Positions 23,076 through 38,727 are shown, counted from the stretch's first letter. The stretch is 64,000 nucleotides of DNA from Prostheceraeus crozeri (GCA_907163375.1 CAJQUW010005700.1:1-64000), one strand, 5' to 3'. Made by a program: numbers and translations. Notes: generated by a model not told the origin, from the letters alone.

Positions 23076-23581
23076 AAATAAAGTTTCAGCCGTTTACAAG
23101 TTAAAAATAGAGTTTGAACAGTGTGTACGTTAGAAATAAAGTTTTAGCTTTTTATATGTTAGAAACAAAATAAAGTTTCAACAGTTTTACAAGTTGAAAA
23201 ATAAAGTTTCAACAGTGTGTACGTTAGAAATAAATGAAAGTAAGAACTTCATCGTATAAGTATTCAAAGCATGTTTTGTAAATCAAATGTGTGTAGTCCT
23301 GACATGATAGAATCAAGCTTGACAAACGCGTTTGTCAAGTTCATTTGATTCTATCATGTCAGGACTACACACATTTGATTTACAAAACATGCTTTGAATA
23401 CTTATACGATGAAGTTATTACTTTCATTTATTTCTAACGTACACACTGTTGAAACTTTATTTTTCAACTTGTAAAACTGTTGAAACTTTATTTTGTTTCT
23501 AACATATAAAAAGCTAAAACTTTATTTCTAACGTACACACTGTTCAAACTCTATTTTTAACTTGTAAACGGTTGAAACTTT
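23076..23581. repeat. Central palindrome of the element
   Basis: Two arms of about 252 bp face each other with no spacer; the centre is the CG step of GACAAACGCGTTTGTC at 23321-23336, between bases 23328 and 23329. Pairing extends through the segment containing CTGACATGATAGAATC and into satellite units on both sides, with only scattered mismatches (for example TCAAGCTTGAC against GTCAAGTTCATTTGA). Beyond 23076 and 23581 the two sides are still satellite but no longer in register. This is the fold axis of the inverted dimer. Confidence 0.88.
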
Positions 23582-26500
23582 ATTTCTAACGTACACACTA
23601 TTGAAACTTTGTTTTTAATTTGTAAACTGTTGAAACTTCATTTTATTTCTAACATACAAGCTGATAAAACTTTATTCTTAACTTGTAAACTGGTGAAGCT
23701 TCATTCTATTTCTAACATACAAACAGATAAAACTTTATTCTTAACATACGCACTATTGAAATATTAGTTTTAACTTGCAAACTATTGAAACTTTATTTTT
23801 AACTTGTTAACGGTTGAAACTTTGTTTTATTTCTAACATACAAACAGATAAAACTTCATTTTTAACTTGTAAACTGATGAAACTTCATTTTATTTCTAAC
23901 ATACAAACAGATAGAACTTTATTCTTAACATACACACTACTGAAACTTTATTTTTAACTTGTAAACGGTTGAAACTTTGTTTTATTTCTAACATACAAAC
24001 AGATAAAACTTCATTTTTAACTTGTAAACTGATGAAACTTCATTTTATTTCTAACATACAAACAGATAGAACTTTATTCTTAACATACACACTACTGAAA
24101 CTTTATTTTTAACTTGTAAACGGTTGAAACTTTGTTTTATTTCTAACATACAAACAGATAAAACTTCATTTTTAACTTGTAAACTGATGAAACTTCATTT
24201 TATTTCTAACATACAAACAGATAGAACTTTATTCTTAACATACACACTACTGAAACTTTATTTTTAACTTGTAAACGGTTGAAACTTTGTTTTATTTCTA
24301 ACATACAAACAGATAAAACTTCATTTTTAACTTGTAAACTGATGAAACTTCATTTTATTTCTAACATACAAACAGATAGAACTTTATTCTTAACATACAC
24401 ACTACTGAAACTTTATTTTTAACTTGTAAACGGTTGAAACTTTGTTTTATTTCTAACATACAAACAGATAAAACTTTATTCTTAACATACACACTATTGA
24501 AACTTTATTTCTAACGTACACACTATTGAAACTTTATTTTTAACTTGTAAACTGGTGAAACTTTATTTCATTTCTAACATACAAGCAGATAAAATTTATT
24601 CTTAACTTGTAAACTGGTGAAACTTCATTTTATTTCTAACATATAAACAGATAGAACTTTATTTCTAACATACACACTATTGAAACTTTATTCTTAACTT
24701 GTAAACTGGTGAAGCTTCATTCTATTTCTAACATACAAACAGATAAAACTTTATTCTTAACATACGCACTATTGAAACATTAGTTTTAACTTGCAAACTA
24801 TTGAAACTTTATTTTTAACTTGTTAACGGTTGAAACTTTGTTTTATTTCTAACATACAAACAGATAAAACTTCATTTTTAACTTGTAAACTGATGAAACT
24901 TCATTTTATTTCTAACATACAAACAGATAGAACTTTATTCTTAACATACACACTACTGAAACTTTATTTTTAACTTGTAAACGGTTGAAACTTTGTTTTA
25001 TTTCTAACATACAAACAGATAAAACTTCATTTTTAACTTGTAAACTGATGAAACTTCATTTTATTTCTAACATACAAACAGATAGAACTTTATTCTTAAC
25101 ATACACACTACTGAAACTTTATTTTTAACTTGTAAACGGTTGAAACTTTGTTTTATTTCTAACATACAAACAGATAAAACTTCATTTTTAACTTGTAAAC
25201 TGATGAAACTTCATTTTATTTCTAACATACAAACAGATAGAACTTTATTCTTAACATACACACTTTTGAAACTTTATTTTTAACTTGTAAACGGTTGAAA
25301 CTTTGTTTTATTTCTAACATACAAACAGATAAAACTTCATTTTTAACTTGTAAACTGATGAAACTTCATTTTATTCCTAACATACAAACAGATAGAACTT
25401 TATTCTTAACATACACACTACTGAAACTTTATTTTTAACTTGTAAACGGTTGAAACTTTGTTTTATTTCTAACATACAAACAGATAAAACTTCATTTTTA
25501 ACTTGTTGTAAACTGATGAAACTTCATTTTATTTCTAACATACAAACAGATAGAACTTTATTCTTAACATACACACTACTGAAACTTTATTTTTAACTTG
25601 TAAACGGTTGAAACTTTGTTTTATTTCTAACATACAAACAGATAAAACTTCATTTTTAACTTGTTGTAAACTGATGAAACTTCATTTTATTTCTAACATA
25701 CAAACAGATAGAACTTTATTCTTAACATACACACTACTGAAACTTTATTTTTAACTTGTAAACGGTTGAAACTTTGTTTTATTTCTAACATACAAACAGA
25801 TAAAACTTCATTTTTAACTTGTAAACTGATGAAACTTCATTTTATTTCTAACATACAAACAGATAGAACTTTATTCTTAACATACACACTACTGAAACTT
25901 TATTTTTAACTTGTAAACGGTTGAAACTTTGTTTTATTTCTAACATACAAACAGATAAAACTTCATTTTTAACTTGTAAACTGATGAAACTTCATTTTAT
26001 TTCTAACATACAAACAGATAGAACTTTATTCTTAACATACACACTACTGAAACTTTATTTTTAACTTGTAAACGGTTGAAACTTTGTTTTATTTCTAACA
26101 TACAAACAGATAAAACTTCATTTTTAACTTGTAAACTGATGAAACTTCATTTTATTTCTAACATACAAACAGATAGAACTTTATTCTTAACATACACACT
26201 ACAGAAACTTTATTTTTAATTTGTAAACTGTTGAAACTTCATTTTATTTCTAACATACAAGCTGATAAAACTTTATTCTTAACTTGTAAACTGGTGAAGC
26301 TTCATTCTATTTCTAACATACAAACAGATAAAACTTTATTCTTAACATACGCACTATTGAAACATTAGTTTTAACTTGCAAACTATTGAAACTTTATTTT
26401 TAACTTGTTAACGGTTGAAACTTTGTTTTATTTCTAACATACAAACAGATAAAACTTCATTTTTAACTTGTAAACTGATGAAACTTCATTTTATTTCTAA

Positions 26501-29500
26501 CATACAAACAGATAGAACTTTATTCTTAACATACACACTACTGAAACTTTATTTTTAACTTGTAAACTGTTGAAACTTTGTTTTATTTCTAACATACAAA
26601 CAGATAAAACTTCATTTTTAACTTGTAAACTGATGAAACTTCATTTTATTTCTAACATACAAACAGATAGAACTTTATTCTTAACATACACACTACTGAA
26701 ACTTTATTTTTAACTTGTTAACGGTTGAAACTTTGTTTTATTTCTAACATACAAACAGATAAAACTTCATTTTTAACTTGTAAACTGATGAAACTTCATT
26801 TTATTTCTAACATACAAACAGATAGAACTTTATTCTTAACATACACACTACTGAAACTTTATTTTTAACTTGTAAACGGTTGAAACTTTGTTTTATTTCT
26901 AACATACAAACAGATAAAACTTCATTTTTAACTTGTAAACTGATGAAACTTCATTTTATTTCTAACATACAAACAGATAGAACTTTATTCTTAACATACA
27001 CACTACTGAAACTTTATTTTTAACTTGTAAACGGTTGAAACTTTGTTTTATTTCTAACATACAAACAGATAAAACTTCATTTTTAACTTGTAAACTGATG
27101 AAACTTCATTTTATTTCTAACATACAAACAGATAGAACTTTATTCTTAACATACACACTACTGAAACTTTATTTTTAACTTGTAAACGGTTGAAACTTTG
27201 TTTTATTTCTAACATACAAACAGATAAAACTTCATTTTTAACTTGTAAACTGATGAAACTTCATTTTATTTCTAACATACAAACAGATAGAACTTTATTC
27301 TTAACATACACACTACTGAAACTTTATTTTTAACTTGTAAACGGTTGAAACTTTGTTTTATTTCTAACATACAAACAGATAAAACTTTATTCTTAACATA
27401 CACACTATTGAAACTTTATTTCTAACGTACACACTATTGAAACTTTATTTTTAACTTGTAAACTGGTGAAACTTTATTTCATTTCTAACATACAAGCAGA
27501 TAAAATTTATTCTTAACTTGTAAACTGGTGAAACTTCATTTTATTTCTAACATATAAACAGATAGAACTTTATTTCTAACATACACACTATTAAAACTTT
27601 ATTCTTAACTTGTAAACTGATGAAGCTTCATTCTATTTCTAACATACAAACAGATAAAACTTTATTCTTAACATACGCACTATTGAAACATTAGTTTTAA
27701 CTTGCAAACTATTGAAACTTTATTTTTAACTTGTTAACGGTTGAAACTTTGTTTTATTTCTAACATACAAACAGATAAAACTTCATTTTTAACTTGTAAA
27801 CTGATGAAACTTCATTTTATTTCTAACATACAAACAGATAGAACTTTATTCTTAACATACACACTACTGAAACTTTATTTTTAACTTGTAAACGGTTGAA
27901 ACTTTGTTTTATTTCTAACATACAAACAGATAAAACTTCATTTTTAACTTGTAAACTGATGAAACTTCATTTTATTTCTAACATACAAACAGATAGAACT
28001 TTATTCTTAACATACACACTACTGAAACTTTATTTTTAACTTGTAAACGGTTGAAACTTTGTTTTATTTCTAACATACAAACAGATAAAACTTCATTTTT
28101 AACTTGTAAACTGATGAAACTTCATTTTATTTCTAACATACAAACAGATAGAACTTTATTCTTAACATACACACTACTGAAACTTTATTTTTAACTTGTA
28201 AACGGTTGAAACTTTGTTTTATTTCTAACATACAAACAGATAAAACTTCATTTTTAACTTGTAAACTGATGAAACTTCATTTTATTTCTAACATACAAAC
28301 AGATAGAACTTTATTCTTAACATACACACTACTGAAACTTTATTTTTAACTTGTAAACGGTTGAAACTTTGTTTTATTTCTAACATACAAACAGATAAAA
28401 CTTCATTTTTAACTTGTAAACTGATGAAACTTCATTTTATTTCTAACATACAAACAGATAGAACTTTATTCTTAACATACACACTACTGAAACTTTATTT
28501 TTAACTTGTAAACGGTTGAAACTTTGTTTTATTTCTAACATACAAACAGATAAAACTTCATTTTTAACTTGTAAACTGATGAAACTTCATTTTATTTCTA
28601 ACATACAAACAGATAGAACTTTATTCTTAACATACACACTACTGAAACTTTATTTTTAACTTGTAAACGGTTGAAACTTTGTTTTATTTCTAACATACAA
28701 ACAGATAAAACTTCATTTTTAACTTGTTGTAAACTGATGAAACTTCATTTTATTTCTAACATACAAACAGATAGAACTTTATTCTTAACATACACACTAC
28801 TGAAACTTTATTTTTAACTTGTAAACGGTTGAAACTTTGTTTTATTTCTAACATACAAACAGATAAAACTTCATTTTTAACTTGTAAACTGATGAAACTT
28901 CATTTTATTTCTAACATACAAACAGATAGAACTTTATTCTTAACATACACACTACTGAAACTTTATTTTTAACTTGTAAACGGTTGAAACTTTGTTTTAT
29001 TTCTAACATACAAACAGATAAAACTTCATTTTTAACTTGTAAACTGATGAAACTTCATTTTATTTCTAACATACAAACAGATAGAACTTTATTCTTAACA
29101 TACACACTACTGAAACTTTATTTTTAACTTGTAAACGGTTGAAACTTTGTTTTATTTCTAACATACAAACAGATAAAACTTCATTTTTAACTTGTAAACT
29201 GATGAAACTTCATTTTATTTCTAACATACAAACAGATAGAACTTTATTCTTAACATACACACTACTGAAACTTTATTTTTAATTTGTAAACTGTTGAAAC
29301 TTCATTTTATTTCTAACATACAAGCTGATAAAATTTTATTCTTAACTTGTAAACTGGTGAAGCTTCATTCTATTTCTAACATACAAACAGATAAAACTTT
29401 ATTCTTAACATACGCACTATTGAAACATTAGTTTTAACTTGCAAACTATTGAAACTTTATTTTTAACTTGTTAACGGTTGAAACTTTGTTTTATTTCTAA

Positions 29501-32500
29501 CATACAAACAGATAAAACTTCATTTTTAACTTGTAAACTGATGAAACTTCATTTTATTTCTAACATACAAACAGATAGAACTTTATTCTTAACATACACA
29601 CTACTGAAACTTTATTTTTAACTTGTAAACGGTTGAAACTTTGTTTTATTTCTAACATACAAACAGATAAAACTTCATTTTTAACTTGTAAACTGATGAA
29701 ACTTCATTTTATTTCTAACATACAAACAGATAGAACTTTATTCTTAACATACACACTACTGAAACTTTATTTTTAACTTGTAAACGGTTGAAACTTTGTT
29801 TTATTTCTAACATACAAACAGATAAAACTTCATTTTTAACTTGTAAACTGATGAAACTTCATTTTATTTCTAACATACAAACAGATAGAACTTTATTCTT
29901 AACATACACACTACTGAAACTTTATTTTTAACTTGTAAACGGTTGAAACTTTGTTTTATTTCTAACATACAAACAGATAAAGCTTCATTTTTAACTTGTA
30001 AACTGATGAAACTTCATTTTATTTCTAACATACAAACAGATAGAACTTTATTCTTAACATACACACTACTGAAACTTTATTTTTAACTTGTAAACGGTTG
30101 AAACTTTGTTTTATTTCTAACATACAAACAGATAAAACTTCATTTTTAACTTGTAAACTGATGAAACTTCATTTTATTTCTAACATACAAACAGATAGAA
30201 CTTTATTCTTAACATACACACTACTGAAACTTTATTTTTAACTTGTAAACGGTTGAAACTTTGTTTTATTTCTAACATACAAACAGATAAAACTTCATTT
30301 TTAACTTGTAAACTGATGAAACTTCATTTTATTTCTAACATACAAACAGATAGAACTTTATTCTTAACATACACACTACTGAAACTTCATTTTTAACTTG
30401 TAAACGGTTGAAACTTTGTTTTATTTCTAACATACAAACAGATAAAACTTCATTTTTAACTTGTAAACTGATGAAACTTCATTTTATTTCTAACATACAA
30501 ACAGATAGAACTTTATTCTTAACATACACACTACTGAAACTTTATTTTTAACTTGTTAACGGTTGAAACTTTGTTTTATTTCTAACATACAAACAGATAA
30601 AACTTCATTTTTAACTTGTAAACTGATGAAACTTCATTTTATTTCTAACATACAAACAGATAGAACTTTATTCTTAACATACACACTACTGAAACTTTAT
30701 TTTTAACTTGTAAACGGTTGAAACTTTGTTTTATTTCTAACATACAAACAGATAAAACTTCATTTTTAACTTGTAAACTGATGAAACTTCATTTTATTTC
30801 TAACATACAAACAGATAGAACTTTATTCTTAACATACACACTACTGAAACTTTATTTTTAACTTGTAAACGGTTGAAACTTTGTTTTATTTCTAACATAC
30901 AAACAGATAAAACTTCATTTTTAACTTGTAAACTGATGAAACTTCATTTTATTTCTAACATACAAACAGATAGAACTTTATTCTTAACATACACACTACT
31001 GAAACTTTATTTTTAACTTGTAAACGGTTGAAACTTTGTTTTATTTCTAACATACAAACAGATAAAACTTCATTTTTAACTTGTAAACTGATGAAACTTC
31101 ATTTTATTTCTAACATACAAACAGATAGAACTTTATTCTTAACATACACACTACTGAAACTTTATTTTTAACTTGTAAACGGTTGAAACTTTGTTTTATT
31201 TCTAACATACAAACAGATAAAACTTCATTTTTAACTTGTAAACTGATGAAACTTCATTTTATTTCTAACATACAAACAGATAGAACTTTATTCTTAACAT
31301 ACACACTACTGAAACTTTATTTTTAACTTGTAAACGGTTGAAACTTTGTTTTATTTCTAACATACAAACAGATAAAACTTCATTTTTAACTTGTAAACTG
31401 ATGAAACTTCATTTTATTTCTAACATACAAACAGATAGAACTTTATTCTTAACATACACACTACTGAAACTTTATTTTTAATTTGTAAACTGTTGAAACT
31501 TCATTTTATTTCTAACATACAAGCTGATAAAACTTTATTCTTAACTTGTAAACTGGTGAAGCTTCATTCTATTTCTAACATACAAACAGATAAAACTTTA
31601 TTCTTAACATACGCACTATTGAAACATTAGTTTTAACTTGCAAACTATTGAAACTTCATTTTTAACTTGTTAACGGTTGAAACTTTTTTTTATTTCTAAC
31701 ATACAAACAGATAAAACTTCATTTTTAACTTGTAAACTGATGAAACTTCATTTTATTTCTAACATACAAACAGATAGAACTTTATTCTTAACATACACAC
31801 TACTGAAACTTTATTTTTAACTTGTAAACGGTTGAAACTTTGTTTTATTTCTAACATACAAACAGATAAAACTTCATTTTTAACTTGTAAACTGATGAAA
31901 CTTCATTTTATTTCTAACATACAAACAGATAGAACTTTATTCTTAACATACACACTACTGAAACTTTATTTTTAACTTGTAAACGGTTGAAACTTTGTTT
32001 TATTTCTAACATACAAACAGATAAAACTTCATTTTTAACTTGTAAACTGATGAAACTTCATTTTATTTCTAACATACAAACAGATAGAACTTTATTCTTA
32101 ACATACACACTACTGAAACTTTATTTTTAACTTGTAAACGGTTGAAACTTTGTTTTATTTCTAACATACAAACAGATAAAACTTCATTTTTAACTTGTAA
32201 ACTGATGAAACTTCATTTTATTTCTAACATACAAACAGATAGAACTTTATTCTTAACATACACACTACTGAAACTTTATTTTTAACTTGTAAACGGTTGA
32301 AACTTTGTTTTATTTCTAACATACAAACAGATAAAACTTCATTTTTAACTTGTAAACTGATGAAACTTCATTTTATTTCTAACATACAAACAGATAGAAC
32401 TTTATTCTTAACATACACACTACTGAAACTTTATTTTTAACTTGTAAACGGTTGAAACTTTGTTTTATTTCTAACATACAAACAGATAAAGCTTCATTTT

Positions 32501-35500
32501 TAACTTGTAAACTGATGAAACTTCATTTTATTTCTAACATACAAACAGATAGAACTTTATTCTTAACATACACACTACTGAAACTTTATTTTTAACTTGT
32601 AAACGGTTGAAACTTTGTTTTATTTCTAACATACAAACAGATAAAACTTCATTTTTAACTTGTAAACTGATGAAACTTCATTTTATTTCTAACATACAAA
32701 CAGATAGAACTTTATTCTTAACATACGCACTACTGAAACTTTATTTTTAACTTGTAAACGGTTGAAACTTTGTTTTATTTCTAACATACAAACAGATAAA
32801 ACTTCATTTTTAACTTGTAAACTGATGAAACTTCATTTTATTTCTAACATACAAACAGATAGAACTTTATTCTTAACATACACACTACTGAAACTTTATT
32901 TTTAACTTGTAAACGGTTGAAACTTTGTTTTATTTCTAACATACAAACAGATAAAACTTCATTTTTAACTTGTAAACTGATGAAACTTCATTTTATTTCT
33001 AACATACAAACAGATAGAACTTTATTCTTAACATACACACTACTGAAACTTTATTTTTAACTTGTTAACGGTTGAAACTTTGTTTTATTTCTAACATACA
33101 AACAGATAAAACTTCATTTTTAACTTGTAAACTGATGAAACTTCATTTTATTTCTAACATACAAACAGATAGAACTTTATTCTTAACATACACACTACTG
33201 AAACTTTATTTTTAACTTGTAAACGGTTGAAACTTTGTTTTATTTCTAACATACAAACAGATAAAACTTCATTTTTAACTTGTAAACTGATGAAACTTCA
33301 TTTTATTTCTAACATACAAACAGATAGAACTTTATTCTTAACATACACACTACTGAAACTTTATTTTTAACTTGTAAACGGTTGAAACTTTGTTTTATTT
33401 CTAACATACAAACAGATAAAACTTCATTTTTAACTTGTAAACTGATGAAACTTCATTTTATTTCTAACATACAAACAGATAGAACTTTATTCTTAACATA
33501 CACACTACTGAAACTTTATTTTTAACTTGTAAACGGTTGAAACTTTGTTTTATTTCTAACATACAAACAGATAAAACTTCATTTTTAACTTGTAAACTGA
33601 TGAAACTTCATTTTATTTCTAACATACAAACAGATAGAACTTTATTCTTAACATACACACTACTGAAACTTTATTTTTAATTTGTAAACTGTTGAAACTT
33701 CATTTTATTTCTAACATACAAGCTGATAAAACTTTATTCTTAACTTGTAAACTGGTGAAGCTTCATTCTATTTCTAACATACAAACAGATAAAACTTTAT
33801 TCTTAACATACGCACTATTGAATCATTAGTTTTAACTTGCAAACTATTGAAACTTAATTTTTAACTTGTTAACGGTTGAAACTTTGTTTTATTTCTAACA
33901 TACAAACAGATAAAACTTCATTTTTAACTTGTAAACTGATGAAACTTCATTTTATTTCTAACATACAAACAGATAGAACTTTATTCTTAACATACACACT
34001 ACTGAAACTTTATTTTTAACTTGTAAACGGTTGAAACTTTGTTTTATTTCTAACATACAAACAGATAAAACTTCATTTTTAACTTGTAAACTGATGAAAC
34101 TTCATTTTATTTCTAACATACAAACAGATAGAACTTTATTCTTAACATACACACTACTGAAACTTTATTTTTAACTTGTAAACGGTTGAAACTTTGTTTT
34201 ATTTCTAACATACAAACAGATAAAACTTCATTTTTAACTTGTAAACTGATGAAACTTCATTTTATTTCTAACATACAAACAGATAGAACTTTATTCTTAA
34301 CATACACACTACTGAAACTTTATTTTTAACTTGTAAACGGTTGAAACTTTGTTTTATTTCTAACATACAAACAGATAAAACTTCATTTTTAACTTGTAAA
34401 CTCATGAAACTTCATTTTATTTCTAACATACAAACAGATAGAACTTTATTCTTAACATACACACTACTGAAACTTTATTTTTAACTTGTAAACGGTTGAA
34501 ACTTTGTTTTATTTCTAACATACAAACAGATAAAACTTCATTTTTAACTTGTAAACTGATGAAACTTCATTTTATTTCTAACATACAAACAGATAGAACT
34601 TTATTCTTAACATACACACTACTGAAACTTTATTTTTAATTTGTAAACTGTTGAAACTTTGTTTTATTTCTAACATACAAGCTGATAAAACTTTATTCTT
34701 AACTTGTAAACTGGTGAAGCTTCATTCTATTTCTAACATACAAACAGATAAAACTTTATTCTTAACATACGCACTATTGAAACATTAGTTTTAACTTGCA
34801 AACTATTGAAACTTCATTTTTAACTTGTTAACGGTTGAAACTTTGTTTTATTTCTAACATACAAACAGATAAAACTTCATTTTTAACTTGTAAACTGATG
34901 AAACTTTGTTTTATTTCTAACATACAAACAGATAGAACTTTATTCTTAACATACACACTATTGAAACTTTATTTCTAACGTACACACTATTGAAACTTTA
35001 TTTTTAACTTGTAAACTGGTGAAACTTTATTTCATTTCTAACATACAAGCAGATAAAATTTATTCTTAACTTGTAAACTGGTGAAACTTCATTTTATTTC
35101 TAACATATAAACAGATAGAACGTTATTTCTAACATACACACTATTGAAACTTTATTCTTAACTTGTAAACTATTGAAACTTTGTTTCTAACGTACAAATT
35201 ATTGAAACTTTATTTTTAAGGTGGTGAAACTTTATTTCATTCTGACATACAAGCAGATAAAACTTTATTCTTAACTTGTAAACTGGTGAAGCTTCAGTTT
35301 TATTTCTAACATATAAACAGATAGAACTTTATTCTTAACATACACACTATTGAAACTTCATTTTTAACTTGTAAACGGTTTGAAACTTTATTTTATTTCT
35401 AACGCACAAACGCCTAAAACTTTATTTCTAACGTACACACTGTTGAAACTTTATTTTTAATCTGTAAACTGTTGAAACTATATCTTTCGTTTACAAATAG

Positions 35501-35765
35501 TAGAACGCTTAGTCTAACTTGCAAACTAGTAAATCCTACAATCTCATTTTACAAACAGATGAAACTTTATTTCTAACGTACACACTGTTGAAACTTTATT
35601 TTTAATCGACAAACTGTTGAAACTATTCTATTTCTAACACACAAACAGCTTAAACTTTATTTTTAACATAAACACTATTGAAACTTTATTTTGTAATCTG
35701 TAAACTGTTGAAACTATATCTTTCATTTACAAATAATAGAACGCTTAGTTTAACTTGCAAACTAG
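23582..35765 (-). repeat. Higher-order satellite, right arm (155-bp unit)
   Basis: About 12.2 kb of tandem repeat. The commonest unit is 155 bp made of five sub-blocks (29, 35, 28, 35 and 28 bp), for example TGAAACTTTATTTTTAAC, TTTGTTTTATTTCTAACATA and AGAACTTTATTCTTAACATA as block starts; three consecutive unit starts are at 23941, 24096 and 24251. Units are nearly identical. At intervals a different block containing CATTAGTTTTAACTTGCAAA is inserted: its TAG is at 23765, 24781, 26366, 27692, 29429, 31628, 33827 and 34786. Two successive spacings are exactly 2,199 bp, showing a higher-order unit. The array is the inverted counterpart of the left-arm satellite, greatly expanded; AATAAA lies on the minus strand, the strand of the right-arm polymerases. 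Confidence 0.95.
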
Positions 35766-38727
35766 TAAATCTTGTTCGTCATCGAATCTAACTGTTTAAA
35801 TCTTCATCATGGAAATCAATGTTCCACAGTCATTTGAAAAAGATATGATCGCCCCAAAGTGATTTGATTCTACCTATTTCTGTTGGTGAGAAAAAAGAAT
35901 ACATTTTACGTGATTTCATTCATGATAAAGACGCTTCATATGGAATAGTCGAGATGTTTGAATCTATTTTCTATCACCCCGTCGTCAAACAAACTATACC
36001 CTCTATTTCTATCAAAATTACCAATGGTTTACAAGAGTGCATCCATGTGAAAGATACTAAATCCCTCGTAACTTTAGTGTTTCGGAAAACAAAGTGATGT
36101 CATTGTGATATGTTTATTGAAATAAAAATATGCGAATGAAAAAGTCTTTTCACAGATATAGGGGGAATTGGCTAACTGTAGGCATATATTCACAAGGAAG
36201 AAACGATCTCATGCGATACATAAAACAACCATGTATATCTACAAAAAGCAACATCAAAATACTGAGTTAAAGTTGATTATGTCAATACATCTCCTGAATG
36301 TGGTAGCGTGAGTTTTATTCTTTTGGGTGGAGGTATGTTTGTATCAGGATGTCCATGTGGAAGAGATGTGTTATGTCCTATCCAACACCTCTTATCCTCC
36401 CATGCAGAAAGCGCTCGTTTCTTAAATGTGTACGTTTTCACAGTATGAACTTGTGATTTTAAGATTGTCATATTGACAAACGTTATATTTTTATTTTTAT
36501 AGGCCTTCTTATAGGACCGATGTTTCATGTTTTGGACAATTGATTTTGATATTCCTTTAGCACGCTTAATACTATCTGCACATTCTTTTAATTTCATGGA
36601 ATACATTTTAGGGCGGAGGAGAATCATTTCATCTATTTCCTTTCCTGCTGTTTCATCCTTAAAACAACCAAGTTTGGCTTTATTCTGTATGGAAAAGAGT
36701 GGATGAGCGGGATTGTAGTTAGATGTGTTGAAATATTTTTCTAATGACTTAGCTACTTCATTAAAATTTAAATCTTTTTGAGTGGTAATACCTAAGAAGA
36801 AACTATCTGTATCACCACCCAACAAACGAACCTCTTTTACGAGAGGACATGGTTTTAGCATTTTATAAAAGAGTTGGTACATTTCAAGCTTAGAGTAATC
36901 TAGTACAGCTTGGCCAAAATAGATGGGCTTGCACAACTCAACTTCAGATTTTATCATTTTAACACCTACAAGATCCTCATCGATAATGTCTCTATCAATG
37001 AAAAGAGGTGATGAGGTCAATTTGTGATATTTTTGATCATCAGTGACTAGTTTGTAGTTTATGCGTTTTCTAACATCCTCCATGGTCTTTCCGAAAAGAC
37101 TATTATTCTTATATTTATAAAAATCTGTTTCAAAATTATTTTGGGCTAGTGCACGTTTTTGACTGTTACTATCTATGTAGGGTTTGAGGAAGGCTTTCTG
37201 TCTAAATTTGATAATGCGGTGAACTGACTTTAGAAGCATGCCCATTTCTAAATAGAATTTTAGTATGCAGAAGTGTACGAGATAATTTTTCTTATCATAT
37301 TGGGTGAGTAAAAGTTTGCGGCATGGTTTGTACCTTGGCTGTCCACACTCTGTTAAGTTATTATGAAATTGTGACATGAATGGTGAAAACATATCTTCAG
37401 TCACTTCACCAGATTCAGGTGCGAGTGGGAAATCAGCAGTTTTATTTTTAATACTATTTGGATAAATCAAATCCACTTCAAAATAATATCCCCAATCACC
37501 TTCATCTGGAATCTTCAGTATGCTTGAAGGGTTGGAGTAATACTCAAGCTCATCTTGTTTTAACCAACTAAACTCGGAATGAGGTAGTGGTTTAGACAGT
37601 GAACTGCCATATAAATTATTTTGGTCATAGTACTTTAGGTCGATATGATCATCACCTACTGTTTTAGATTTTAACCTATGTTTATTTACAAATGTGAGAC
37701 CACCGCGAATTCCTCGCTCAAATAAATTATACATCTCTGGATCTTGTAAGAGATGAATGGTCTCACCAGTCATTTTAAAAGCAGACTTAAATGACATGGC
37801 TGGCAGACTGACAAAGTGGACGGGATCTAACTTATCTTCTTCTAATGCCACTCGTCGAAATTCCTGAAAGACATCAGCCAGCAAAATGACATCTAATTCC
37901 AAGTAAGTGATCATATAATCGCCAAAAGTTTTACAATTAAATTTTAACCATGCCTCTTGAGCATGTTCATAGTCCTCTACTGGACAATCTTCACCCGTCA
38001 AATCGTTTTTGAATTTGTCAATGGAAGGAAGGGTTGTTTCATTTAGTTTAGACATTGAGCTAAAATACACATAGGGAAAGACTCCTTTGCGAGTGATCAT
38101 GTCATCCGTTAAGTTTGGATAGTGTTTCTTCAAAGTTTGACTATGGGGAAGAAACTTGAGATTTCGAACGAGAGAAGCTAGTGACGCTGACATGAATTGA
38201 AATGAATCTAAAAATTTTATTTCGAAGAAGACTGTCTTATTTTCTTTAGTTTTATCTACTGGTACTTTTGCTGTCATTGCCATGAATTTTTCTCTCGTTT
38301 GTGCTATAACATTGAGCTGCCACGATTTCATCTGGCTCAACCCTCCTTTTATGAGCATATGACTGTCATAGCCCTTAAAGTTATGAAAAATGACGGGTAG
38401 TACACGACGTCTCAACCTAAGTGAAAAGTTACATTTGGAGCAGAGTGCGTTTCTAAATTTACCAGTGATGTGATCATGATCACGCACTTTCTTAATTTTA
38501 TCGTCATCAAACGTTTTATGACATTTAGGGCACGATGTGCAACTTTCAAATTTCTGTTTGTCTTCATCTGACATATGTAGTGACTTACGCTGCAATTGTG
38601 AATCATATGATCGTTGAAATTTAGCAGCTTTATCGAGAAATTCTAGAAATTTTGAAATACAATCTTCACCTTGCCAAGTATGCATTTTGTTTTGTCTATT
38701 CCTAAAGTGGTCATGCCATACTTCATG
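34558..38727. repeat. Tandemly duplicated segment (inner copy, about 4.2 kb)
   Basis: The segment from the satellite at about 34558 through the small ORF and most of the polymerase to 38727 is repeated directly at 38728-43051. The offset is 4,169 bp in the satellite part and 4,323 bp in the coding part, a difference of one satellite unit. At 38727 polymerase sequence (CCATACTTCAT) joins satellite (GATGAAACTTC) with essentially no homology. Only a few base differences separate the copies (for example AAGTGATGTC versus AAGTGAAGTC), so the duplication is very recent, or a misassembly. Confidence 0.8.
35809..36097 (+). pseudogene. Small convergent ORF, inner right-arm copy
   Basis: Copy of the small ORF described in the left arm: ATG at 35809-35811, stop TGA at 35860-35862, then the 76-residue stretch one frame over to 36097. 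The protein is identical to the left-arm copy, including the break. Confidence 0.45.

Noticed and set aside
23582..35765. CRISPR array in the regularly repeated region
   Set aside because: Units are contiguous variants of one AT-rich satellite with no unique spacers, and the genome is eukaryotic.
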